A stretch of 7,411 nt of DNA. Source: Deltaproteobacteria bacterium (GTDB lineage Bacteria; Desulfobacterota; Binatia; UBA9968). The notes beneath the pieces were generated by a model. It made no database searches and was not told the DNA's origin. It saw only the letters and a program-made list of their open reading frames with translations. The stretch lies in assembly GCA_016844625.1 (NCBI GenBank), contig JAERMN010000150.1, positions 1 through 7,411 on the forward strand, written 5' to 3'. Made by a program: the position numbers and the translations under genes. Within the stretch, counting starts at the first letter, position 1; each line of letters starts with the position of its first letter. Positions 1 through 5,778 of this stretch are shown in pieces.

Positions 1-18
1 ATTATTCGACTTTGCTCC

Positions 19-1182
19 CTATGCTGCCGGGATCAAGCGCACGCCATAAAGCTTGGGCTGCGACACAATCAGCCGGCGCCAACTCCCGCCGGCATCGTTG
101 CTCGCGTAAACCGAGCCATCGGTATAACCAACGCAAAGCGTGTTGGCGTCCTCCGGATGGGACGCAAAGCCGCAGGTCATATGCTCGTGGCCGGTGGGCA
201 GGCCGTCAGTCAATCGATTCCAAGTCTTGCCGGCATCGTCGCTGCGCAGAATCTGCGTTTTCGCCCCGCCGGTTTGCGCCGTCGCATTGCGGCTAAACTT
301 AACCGTGTTGTACGGCCCGGCGCGCACTGTCCGGTAGCCGGCCCAAGTAGCGGGACCGTTTTCGGCCGCGCCGAGAAAAATTCGATCCGGCACCGACCGA
401 TGGTTGAGCATTGGAATAGCGTAAGCACGTCCCATGCCGTACTCGCACTTGGACCAGGTCTGGCCGTCGTCATCGGTTCGATAAGTACCGATACCGGTGC
501 TGGCAAAAAAAGTTTCTAAGCGCGCGGGGTGGCGCGTCACCCAGTGCACGTCACGATAGACGCGTCCCGCCTCATGCTTGCCCATCTCGTAGGGCACGAT
601 GCCGGCGGGATCGTTGACCTTCGGATAAGCGTTCGGACTCGCCGGTCCGCTGATGTCTTCCCAACTCGCGCCGCGGTCGCGGCTGCGCGCCACACCGCCC
701 TCTTCGATGCCGACGATGATTTCATTCGGCACGCGGGCATCGAGTACGATCGAACGAGCATGGGCGACGTGAGCCCCTGGCGGAAACGTCCACTTGTTGT
801 AGTCCGGTAGCTCGCGAAACGCCGACAGCTCGCGGAACGAACGGCCACCGTTTTCACTGACGTAAACGGCCGCCGGCAGCGTGCCCACGTAAATCTCATC
901 GGCCCGAGTCGGATGCACCGCCATCGTCCAAATATCGCGCCGGTCGATGCCGCCGGACGGCAGCCACTGCCAAGTCGCGCCGTCATCTTCGCTGACGTGG
1001 ATCTCGGTCAACGTCGCGGCGTATAGTTTTTTCGGATTAAACGGATCGCGCGCCACTTCGCGCACCGTCTCGCCATCCAACGCGCTGTTGAGAATCTCGA
1101 CGTTTTCCGTCCGTCCATCCCAGCGACAACGCAGCAGTCGATCCGCGCTCAACAAAAACATCTGTAAGTTTTCAGCACCCAT
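19..1182 (-). CDS. Asp-box (BNR-repeat) beta-propeller protein, sialidase/VPS10-like fold
   Basis: This is a complete 387-residue protein. Six Asp-box motifs (S/T-x-D-x-G-x-x-W/F) are visible at residues 64-71 (SEDDGATW), 109-116 (SENGGRSF), 167-174 (SRDRGASW), 236-243 (TDDDGQTW), 314-321 (SDDAGKTW) and 361-368 (SNDAGGSW). Each is followed by a basic or hydrophobic strand and preceded by a 'P-x-x-x-x-I/L-Y/F-V-G' strand, as in six- or seven-bladed propellers of the sialidase/YCF48/VPS10 type. I chose the ATG at 1182 over an in-frame ATG at 1206 because GGAGG (1189-1193) lies six bases before it and the peptide then begins MGAENLQMFLLSADRL, already the first blade. There is no signal peptide or membrane segment, so it is probably cytoplasmic. 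The Arg triad and Asp/Glu/Tyr set of true sialidases cannot be assigned, so sialidase activity should not be assumed. Such proteins are often labelled 'exo-alpha-sialidase' or 'glycosyl hydrolase' by fold alone. It stands alone on this strand and diverges from the amidohydrolase. Function unknown. Confidence 0.
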   Translation of the reverse strand: MGAENLQMFLLSADRLLRCRWDGRTENVEILNSALDGETVREVARDPFNPKKLYAATLTEIHVSEDDGATWQWLPSGGIDRRDIWTMAVHPTRADEIYVGTLPAAVYVSENGGRSFRELSAFRELPDYNKWTFPPGAHVAHARSIVLDARVPNEIIVGIEEGGVARSRDRGASWEDISGPASPNAYPKVNDPAGIVPYEMGKHEAGRVYRDVHWVTRHPARLETFFASTGIGTYRTDDDGQTWSKCEYGMGRAYAIPMLNHRSVPDRIFLGAAENGPATWAGYRTVRAGPYNTVKFSRNATAQTGGAKTQILRSDDAGKTWNRLTDGLPTGHEHMTCGFASHPEDANTLCVGYTDGSVYASNDAGGSWRRLIVSQPKLYGVRLIPAA

Positions 1183-1268
1183 GATTAACCTCCATGAGAA
1201 TGGCAACCATTACCAACGAATTTCCCTCAAGTCGAAAATAGGTCAAGAGACGAAGCACCGTCAAGCCC

Positions 1269-1371
1269 CCTAGCGCGGCGAAGCCGCCCTAAGAAAATAC
1301 GGGAATTAACCACAGAGGGCTTACGCGGCAAGGCCGCAGCCGAATAGGAAAGAAATTTTTCACCACGAAGG
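1269..1371 (+). repeat. Two tandem ~51-nt degenerate repeat units
   Basis: Unit 1 (1269-1319) and unit 2 (1320-1371) share the same order of elements: a C-T-A/T-A-G-CGCGGC start, a short GCGGC/GCCGC hairpin, an A-rich stretch with 'AGAAA', and an end of the form 'ACCAC..AGG'. Unit 1 begins CCTAGCGCGGCGAAGCCGCC. Unit 2 begins CTTACGCGGCAAGGCCGCAG and ends CACCACGAAGG. They are diverged, so the alignment was made by eye. Inverted relatives lie at 1720-1773 and 1776-1802. Confidence 0.
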
Positions 1372-1427
1372 ACACGAAGAGCACGAAGTTCGGAGTTTTT
1401 ATCATCCGAACCCTTCGTGTCCTTCGT
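1365..1427. repeat. Inverted repeat, CACGAAG type, able to form a long hairpin
   Basis: The left arm ACGAAGGACACGAAG (1365-1379) is the exact reverse complement of CTTCGTGTCCTTCGT (1413-1427). Inside these arms TTCGGA (1389-1394) pairs with TCCGAA (1405-1410) around a 10-base loop (1395-1404). An asymmetric internal bulge, AGCACGAAG on the left against CC on the right, separates the two helices. No T-run follows either end, so a simple intrinsic terminator is unlikely. The 'CACCACGAAGGACACGAAG' phrase belongs to a widespread class of dispersed intergenic repeats. Confidence 0.
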
Positions 1428-1719
1428 ACTACTATACTTGACAGTATTCGCGGCATGGGCAAATTTTCTGGTGACCCGAAATACTCGAACACGGGGATTG
1501 ACTCGCGCCAAGACGCAAAGCACGCCGAGTTCGGAGGGGAAAGATAGATATCTTTCGAACGATCTTCACCATTTTTCTCCGACTTTTGCGGCCTTGGCGT
1601 CCCTTCGAGTTCGCTGAGAACATGCTTTGCGCGAGATATTCCGAGACTGACCGGTGCGCGAAGCGTACCCTACGAAAACCTTCGTGTCCGGAGCCCGTGG
1701 TGAGCCCCGTCGAACCATG

Positions 1720-1802
1720 CCTTCGTGGTGAATCCGACTTTTCTCATTTTGGGTGCAGCTCCGCCGCGCTAGGATCTTCGTGGTGAGGTCGAATTTTCTC
1801 AT
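1720..1802 (-). repeat. Inverted copies of the ~51-54-nt repeat unit
   Basis: Read on the minus strand, 1773 to 1720 begins CCTAGCGCGGCGGAGCTGCA and ends TTCACCACGAAGG. This matches the start and end of the plus-strand units at 1269-1371, and the first 12 bases are identical to unit 1. A partial copy at 1802-1776 repeats ATGAGAAAA...TCACCACGAAG. The two 27-base segments 1721-1747 and 1776-1802 agree at 23 of 27 positions. This pair faces the plus-strand pair across about 350 bases. Confidence 0.
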
Positions 1803-1940
1803 CGAGCGTAACAAGTTGGACCACCGGCTCGGAACAATTTGCGCGAACCGTGAAAACTTTTGGCTACAGTAATACATTTAGCGAAATCGCCAATCAGCGC
1901 TGGAAATACCGCCCGCGCTTGGAGTAGATTCTATGTTGAC

Positions 1941-2032
1941 CCCGCCTCTTGAGGCGGGAACAATTAAATGGAGTTTCTAAAGGGGGCGAGCATCCCCTTT
2001 GGTCGCGAGCGGGGTTCAAACCCCGCTCGCGA
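1941..2032. repeat. Block of three perfect hairpins directly upstream of the amidohydrolase
   Basis: Hairpin 1 has 8-bp arms CCCGCCTC (1941-1948) and GAGGCGGG (1951-1958). Hairpin 2 has 7-bp arms AAAGGGG (1979-1985) and CCCCTTT (1994-2000). Hairpin 3 is a near-complete 30-base palindrome, TCGCGAGCGGGGTT (2003-2016) against AACCCCGCTCGCGA (2019-2032), with only CA in the centre. The last hairpin ends 18 bases before the ATG at 2051, where no Shine-Dalgarno sequence is visible. None is followed by a U-tract. It could be a REP/BIME-like dispersed repeat or a structured 5' leader. The sequence alone does not decide. Confidence 0.
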
Positions 2033-2050
2033 ATTAGATTGATTAGCCGC

Positions 2051-2932
2051 ATGGAAAAACGACCGGTTAAACCGCACAATCCAAATACTCGCGCGCCGCG
2101 CTTCGCACTGCCGCCCGGCGCTTGCGATACCCATCTGCATATCTACGGCCCGTTCGATCGTTACCCGTTGGTCGAAGAGCGCGGCTACGATCCCGACCCG
2201 CGCTCGACCCTCGACGACTACCTCAATGTCCATCGTAAGCTCGGCTTGGAGCGCGCCGTTATCGTCACCGGCAGCGGCAACGGCACGAACAACCGCATCT
2301 CCCTCGACGCGATTGCGCGCATGGAGGGAAAATTCAAAGGCGTCGCGCTGCTCGACCCGGCCATCGGCGATGCCGAGTTGCGCCAACTCAAGGAAGGCGG
2401 CTGCACCGGCTTTCGCATCAAAGCCGAGGGCCGGGGTGGCTTCACGTACGCCGACACCGAGCGCATGGTCGCGCGCAGCGCCGGCTTCGACTGGCACATC
2501 GAGTTCATGCCGCAATCGCTGGCCGAAGTGATCGCCGCCGTGCCGTTCTTGAATTCGCTCAAAGTGCCATATCTCTTCGACCATGTCGCTCACGCCGAAC
2601 CGCACATGACGAGCAACGATCCAAAATTGAAAGAGCTGCTGGCGATACTCAAAAACGAAGAGCGCGCCTGGATAAACCTCTACAGCTTTTACCAGCTATC
2701 CGAAGCCGGGCCGCCCGATTACCGCGACATGATCAGCGTCGTTCAAGCGATCGTTTCTAATCGCTCCGATAATATCGTCTGGGGCAGCAACTGGCCCCAC
2801 GGCGGCGTGAGCGTGCCGATCCCCGATGACGGCGACCTGCTCGATTTCCTGCTCACCGCCGTCCCGGAAGAAAAAACCCGCAACGCGATTCTCGCCGACA
2901 ATCCGGCGAAGCTATACGGCTGGCTATCATAA
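2051..2932 (+). CDS. Amidohydrolase-superfamily (COG3618, PDC lactonase-like) protein
   Basis: This 293-residue TIM-barrel hydrolase resembles 2-pyrone-4,6-dicarboxylate lactonase (LigI) and D-galactarolactone isomerase. Visible motifs in order are: CDTHLHIYGP with H28 and H30 on strand 1; the P-rich 'PFDRYP' segment; 'VIVTGSGNGTNN' (about 71-81), where LigI relatives have their Q-x-S-x-x-x-x-D-N strand; 'GFRIKAEG' (120-127); 'FDHVAHAEP' with H178; and 'WGSNWPH' (244-250) on strand 8. Lactonases usually carry GTDWPH at that last position. Here the Asp is Asn247. There is no signal peptide, so it is cytoplasmic. The frame is open upstream to a TTG at 1949, but that runs through hairpin repeats. 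ATG 2051 gives the usual family N-terminus (a short tail, then LPPGACDTHLH). No ribosome binding site precedes it, so the start is moderately sure. The racemase-superfamily gene follows 102 bases on. Substrate unknown: a carboxylated lactone is the natural guess. Confidence 0.
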   Translation: MEKRPVKPHNPNTRAPRFALPPGACDTHLHIYGPFDRYPLVEERGYDPDPRSTLDDYLNVHRKLGLERAVIVTGSGNGTNNRISLDAIARMEGKFKGVALLDPAIGDAELRQLKEGGCTGFRIKAEGRGGFTYADTERMVARSAGFDWHIEFMPQSLAEVIAAVPFLNSLKVPYLFDHVAHAEPHMTSNDPKLKELLAILKNEERAWINLYSFYQLSEAGPPDYRDMISVVQAIVSNRSDNIVWGSNWPHGGVSVPIPDDGDLLDFLLTAVPEEKTRNAILADNPAKLYGWLS

Positions 2933-2955
2933 TTTGGAATCTGAAATTTTTAGTC

Positions 2956-3009
2956 ATTCACACGGATTGAGCGACTTGCACGGCTGGAGCGACTTTAGTG
3001 GCTTGAACA
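2956..3009 (+). repeat. Degenerate 9-nt tandem array, six units
   Basis: The spacer between the amidohydrolase stop and the next ribosome binding site reads as six consecutive 9-mers: ATTCACACG, GATTGAGCG, ACTTGCACG, GCTGGAGCG, ACTTTAGTG, GCTTGAACA. A consensus is roughly RCTTGAGCG. The exact 9-mer GAGCGACTT recurs at 2969-2977 and 2987-2995, two periods apart. It lies inside a presumed transcript and no frame is used for coding. Its role is unknown. Confidence 0.
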
Positions 3010-3034
3010 TCTTTCTTACCCGGAGGTAATCATT

Positions 3035-3760
3035 ATGTACGGTTGGCGCGCTCGCATCGGCCACGTCGCCCCGTCGCGCGGCGACACTTTGGTTTACGAG
3101 TTTTACAAAATGTTTCCCGAAGGCTTCATGATGCTCAACACCACCGGCACCGTGCGCCAGTTGGTCGACGACGACTTCGAGAAGCAGTTGAACCGCATCG
3201 AAGAAGCGGTGCAAGATTTAGTCGAGAACAATTGCGACTCGATTATCTTTAGCGGCTCGCCGCTTTTCACCCGCTTGCCGTTCGGCGCCGACCGCGAGCT
3301 CGGCAAACAATTATCCGACAAATTCGGCGTCCCGATCGCCGCGGGGCTGACGGCTGAAGTCGAAGCGCTTAAAGCGATGAAATGCCAAAAGCTGGTCGTC
3401 GGCACGCCCTATGAAGATGAGATTAACCAGCGGCTCAAGCGTCATCTGGAACAGTGTGGCTTCGAAGTTTTGCAGATCGCCGGCTACGGCGTGCGAAAAA
3501 ACTCCCAGCTCACCGACCTGCCGGTGCACGCGTCGTATAAAATCGCCAAGCGGCTCTACGCCAAAGGGCGCGACGCCGACGGCATCTTCATTCCCTGCCC
3601 GCGTTGGCCGACGATCACCGACGTAGCGTTGCTCGAAGAAGAAATCGGCAAGCCGGTGATTACCAGCAGCCTGGCCTGCATCTGGTACGCCATGAAACTG
3701 ATCGACATCAAGGAAAACGTGAAAGGCTATGGCCGTTTGATGGAAAGCTTGGGAAACTAG
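3035..3760 (+). CDS. Asp/Glu racemase-superfamily enzyme, arylmalonate decarboxylase/maleate isomerase type
   Basis: The 241 residues match the roughly 240-residue length of arylmalonate decarboxylase (AMDase) and maleate isomerase. The C-terminal signature is clear: 'GIFIPCPRWPTITDVALLEE' carries Cys188, followed by 'GKPVITSSLACIWYAMKL' (206-222). The N-terminal half has 'DSIIFSGSPLFTR' (68-80) with Gly74 and Ser75, where two-cysteine racemases and isomerases have Cys. 'VVGTPYEDEINQRL' (121-134) carries Tyr126. By recall, Gly74, Tyr126 and Cys188 are also the AMDase residue numbers, so a one-cysteine mechanism seems likely. The residues after Cys188 are Pro-Arg rather than the Gly-Gly of AMDase, so the substrate probably differs. 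GGAGG (3022-3026) stands eight bases before the ATG. No signal peptide, cytoplasmic. It probably shares a transcript with the upstream amidohydrolase. Superfamily membership is sure, the exact reaction is not. Confidence 0.
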   Translation: MYGWRARIGHVAPSRGDTLVYEFYKMFPEGFMMLNTTGTVRQLVDDDFEKQLNRIEEAVQDLVENNCDSIIFSGSPLFTRLPFGADRELGKQLSDKFGVPIAAGLTAEVEALKAMKCQKLVVGTPYEDEINQRLKRHLEQCGFEVLQIAGYGVRKNSQLTDLPVHASYKIAKRLYAKGRDADGIFIPCPRWPTITDVALLEEEIGKPVITSSLACIWYAMKLIDIKENVKGYGRLMESLGN

Positions 3761-3850
3761 CCCGCCTTCGCCGATTGTTTCTCAGAAAATATTCTAGCAA
3801 ACTCCAGACCGAATCGTCTAAACTATCGACAACAACAAAGGAGGCCCATT

Positions 3851-4330
3851 ATGGCTTGGATCAAAGCAGCGTTATTAGCTGGTTTCCTAAGCATTCTGAT
3901 GATGAACATGGTTCCCGAGGCAACGGCGGCAGACCGCGGACGCGGCGGTAGCTGCCGGCGCGGCGAACGTTTGAATATTCAAGATCTCGACATGTCACCC
4001 GACCCGATCATCGAAGGCCAGCGCATTCGCGCCTGGAAGGTGCGCATCAATTTCGCCGGCCAGCGCGATTGCGAAACCGATGTCTTAATCCGGGAAGGCA
4101 ATAACATCGTCGGCCGCGCGCGCAATTACAACATGCGCCCTGGCGTGAACGAAATCGAAGTTCCCGCCGCCGAAAACTTCCGCTTCCGCGGACGAGAACT
4201 TTGTTTCAACGTCCAGGTCGACCTCGATGGCTCACGCCAGCAGATCGATGCCGACCGCCGCTTTTGCGCGCGCCAACGCACCATGTGGTCGATGCGCGAG
4301 CCGGAGGACCGTGGCAACATTAAGCGCTAG
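3851..4330 (+). CDS. Small exported four-cysteine protein of unknown function
   Basis: I do not recognise this 159-residue protein. It opens with a typical Sec signal peptide: Lys5, a hydrophobic core at about 6-21, and a probable cleavage after ATA-A near residue 27. The mature part is basic and polar and has exactly four cysteines (35, 74, 118, 139), enough for two disulfides in the periplasm. Alternating segments such as 'RIRAWKVRINF' (58-68), 'ETDVLIREGNNIVGRAR' (75-91), 'VNEIEVPA' (99-106) and 'RELCFNVQVDLDG' (115-127) suggest an all-beta, Ig-like sandwich. The strong AAAGGAGG site (3837-3844) lies six bases before the ATG and fixes the start. It is codirectional with the preceding enzyme gene (90-base gap) and convergent with the methyltransferase. 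Periplasmic or secreted location is likely. Function is not inferable. Confidence 0.
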   Translation: MAWIKAALLAGFLSILMMNMVPEATAADRGRGGSCRRGERLNIQDLDMSPDPIIEGQRIRAWKVRINFAGQRDCETDVLIREGNNIVGRARNYNMRPGVNEIEVPAAENFRFRGRELCFNVQVDLDGSRQQIDADRRFCARQRTMWSMREPEDRGNIKR

Positions 4331-4348
4331 CCACTTTGCGAAAATCGA

Positions 4349-4394
4349 CGAAGGGATGAAGGCGAGATCGGAATTCTAAACCTTCATCCCTTCG
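4349..4394. terminator. Bidirectional terminator-like hairpin between convergent genes
   Basis: CGAAGGGATGAAGG (4349-4362) and CCTTCATCCCTTCG (4381-4394) form a perfect 14-bp stem with an 18-base loop. It lies between the stop of the exported protein (4330) and the stop of the minus-strand methyltransferase (4411). The following T-tracts are modest: CTCTTTTA at 4407-4414 on the plus side, reaching the end of the opposing gene, and GATTTT just beyond the stem on the minus side. Position and symmetry favour a shared terminator. A dispersed repeat is the alternative. Confidence 0.
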
Positions 4395-4410
4395 CCTGTA
4401 TCCTGCTCTT

Positions 4411-5559
4411 TTACCCCCAAACTTTCGCCGCCGTCTCCAGCATCACGTCGAGCTTGCGAAACTGCTCGTCTTCGCTGAGCAGATTGCCGCGAATGCTTGA
4501 AGCGAAACCGCACTGCGGGCTTAACGCCAACTGTTCCAGCGGCAAGAAGCGCGCCGCGTCATCGATGCGCCGGCGCAGTTCATCGACGCTCTCCACCCGT
4601 CCAACCTTGGTCGTGATCAATCCCAGGACGGCGATTTTTCCTTTGGGTACAAAGCGCAGCGGCTCAAAGCCGCCGGCGCGTTCGGTGTCGTACTCCAGCA
4701 GCAAGCGCTGATGCTTGAGACCGTTGAATAACCTTTCCGCGATGGCGTCGTATTTGCCTTCGCGATGCCACATGCTTTGCCGGTTGCCGCGGCAGATATG
4801 AATGCCGAAGGTCATGTCGGGAAAATCGCTAATCACTTCATTGTCAGCGCGAATCGACCGCTCCATGGTCGCCATCGGATCTTCGCCGCGTCCAAGCATC
4901 GCGGCCAGCGAATCGGCGTCGACGTACGCCGTATACCCCGGGCCGTCGATGCCGACGTAGCGGCAACCCGCTTGCGCCAGCTCCGTGAGCATCTGCCGTT
5001 CGACGGCAACCACATCGCGCAGAAATTCATCCGTATTTGGATAGACGGATCGTGACGCGTCGGCATCATAACATTGCTGAATCCGGTCCGGCCCGATCAA
5101 AGTTATTTTCACCGGCCGGTCGGTCAGGCGTTGCGAGAAACGAAAGTCGTCAACTAACGTGTTGCGAGTCAGTCTTAGCCGCGCAGTGACGCGCTTGCGA
5201 TTGAGCAGGATCGGATCTTGGCCTTTGTGCGTGCTTTCTTTGCCATCATCTTTCCGCGCCAACATTTCATGATAAGTTCGCGCGCCTGCTTGCCACTCTT
5301 CCACGCCAGCAACCACGGCGAAACTTTCCATGAAACTGGTCCGGCGAAACTCGCCGTCGACAACGACCGGTAAATTATGCGCGACCTGTTTAGCGACGAC
5401 GTCGCGAATCGCTTCGTCTTGCGCGCTCTTTAAATCCGCTTCGCTCGCTTTTCCGTCGCCGTAGTTCGCGAACGCCTGTTTAAGTTGTTGCGGCCGCAAT
5501 AAGCTGCCGACTAAGTCGACACGCAATGAATTTAACGATTCCGGCGTTAGCCCTGCCAT
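4411..5559 (-). CDS. Cobalamin-independent methionine synthase C-terminal-type methyltransferase (YxjG/MetE_C family)
   Basis: This 382-residue protein has the length of the stand-alone catalytic family (Bacillus YxjG/YxjH type), about half of full-length MetE (~750). The four zinc ligands of the MetE barrel are all identifiable: His254 and Cys256 in 'GIHICRGN', Glu289 in 'LLLEYDTERAG', and Cys350 in 'LSPQCGF'. Other family marks are 'VGSLLRP' (17-23), 'VVDGEFRRTSF' (67-76) and 'GIDGPGYTAY' (203-212). The expected chemistry is transfer of a methyl group to a zinc-activated thiol such as homocysteine. The donor is not settled, because the N-terminal folate-associated MetE domain is absent. The start is well supported: AAGGAG (complement of 5567-5572) is seven bases before the ATG. 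Cytoplasmic. It is transcribed alone, converging with the exported-protein gene and diverging from the binding-protein remnant. Folate-, cobalamin- or other methyl-donor-dependent roles all remain possible. Confidence 0.
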   Translation of the reverse strand: MAGLTPESLNSLRVDLVGSLLRPQQLKQAFANYGDGKASEADLKSAQDEAIRDVVAKQVAHNLPVVVDGEFRRTSFMESFAVVAGVEEWQAGARTYHEMLARKDDGKESTHKGQDPILLNRKRVTARLRLTRNTLVDDFRFSQRLTDRPVKITLIGPDRIQQCYDADASRSVYPNTDEFLRDVVAVERQMLTELAQAGCRYVGIDGPGYTAYVDADSLAAMLGRGEDPMATMERSIRADNEVISDFPDMTFGIHICRGNRQSMWHREGKYDAIAERLFNGLKHQRLLLEYDTERAGGFEPLRFVPKGKIAVLGLITTKVGRVESVDELRRRIDDAARFLPLEQLALSPQCGFASSIRGNLLSEDEQFRKLDVMLETAAKVWG

Positions 5560-5778
5560 TGCCTAGCTCCTTGTAACACTTTCTGAGTTCGAGCGGTGAT
5601 GATCCTATCGTCGAAGCATTGAATTGGTTTTGTCCTATCACGTAAGACTCAAAAGCCAAAGTGCATTGACCAGAGACATGATGGCGCAGCTTCCGCAATT
5701 TCTGCCTCGATACTTTCTTGACAGACGGGTCGCGATCATGATCTATCGAACTCGTTCGCCTGGCCGAGAGGTGCCGTG

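Larger units (their letters stand above)
1183..2050. other. Long intergenic region made of degenerate repeats, no credible gene
   Basis: About 870 bases lie between two divergent genes. Several open frames of 60-110 codons cross it, but all run through repeat sequence, are rich in Arg, Ser and Lys, resemble no family I know and overlap one another on both strands. I therefore call no gene. The region holds CACGAAG-type repeat units in both orientations, a 15-bp inverted repeat, an 8-bp-arm palindrome at 1539-1556 (GAAAGATA, GA, TATCTTTC), and three hairpins at its right end. Phrases such as 'CGCCAAGACGCAAAG' (1507-1520) and, inverted, 'CTTTTGCGGCCTTGGCG' (1583-1599) look like further decayed copies of a second repeat family. 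Confidence 0.

Noticed and set aside
1438..1466. Possible sigma-70 promoter: TTGACA at 1438-1443 followed 17 bases later by AAATTT
   Set aside because: The -10 element is poor, no gene starts downstream within a sensible distance, and the site lies inside repeat-rich sequence.
1365..1802. Repeated CACGAAG units considered as a CRISPR array
   Set aside because: Units are degenerate, occur in both orientations, are not separated by uniform spacers and have no cas gene nearby.
1566..1877. Minus-strand open frame of 103 codons in the long intergenic region
   Set aside because: It translates inverted CACGAAG repeat units, overlaps other open frames on both strands and lacks a family resemblance or convincing ribosome site.
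1949..2050. An upstream TTG start extending the amidohydrolase by 34 residues
   Set aside because: The extension would translate hairpin repeats into a basic, non-conserved leader. The family N-terminus is fully provided by ATG 2051.
1964..2605. Minus-strand open frame of 213 codons opposite the amidohydrolase
   Set aside because: The plus strand carries unmistakable HxH and WPH motifs. The antisense frame is a compositional shadow with no recognisable domain.
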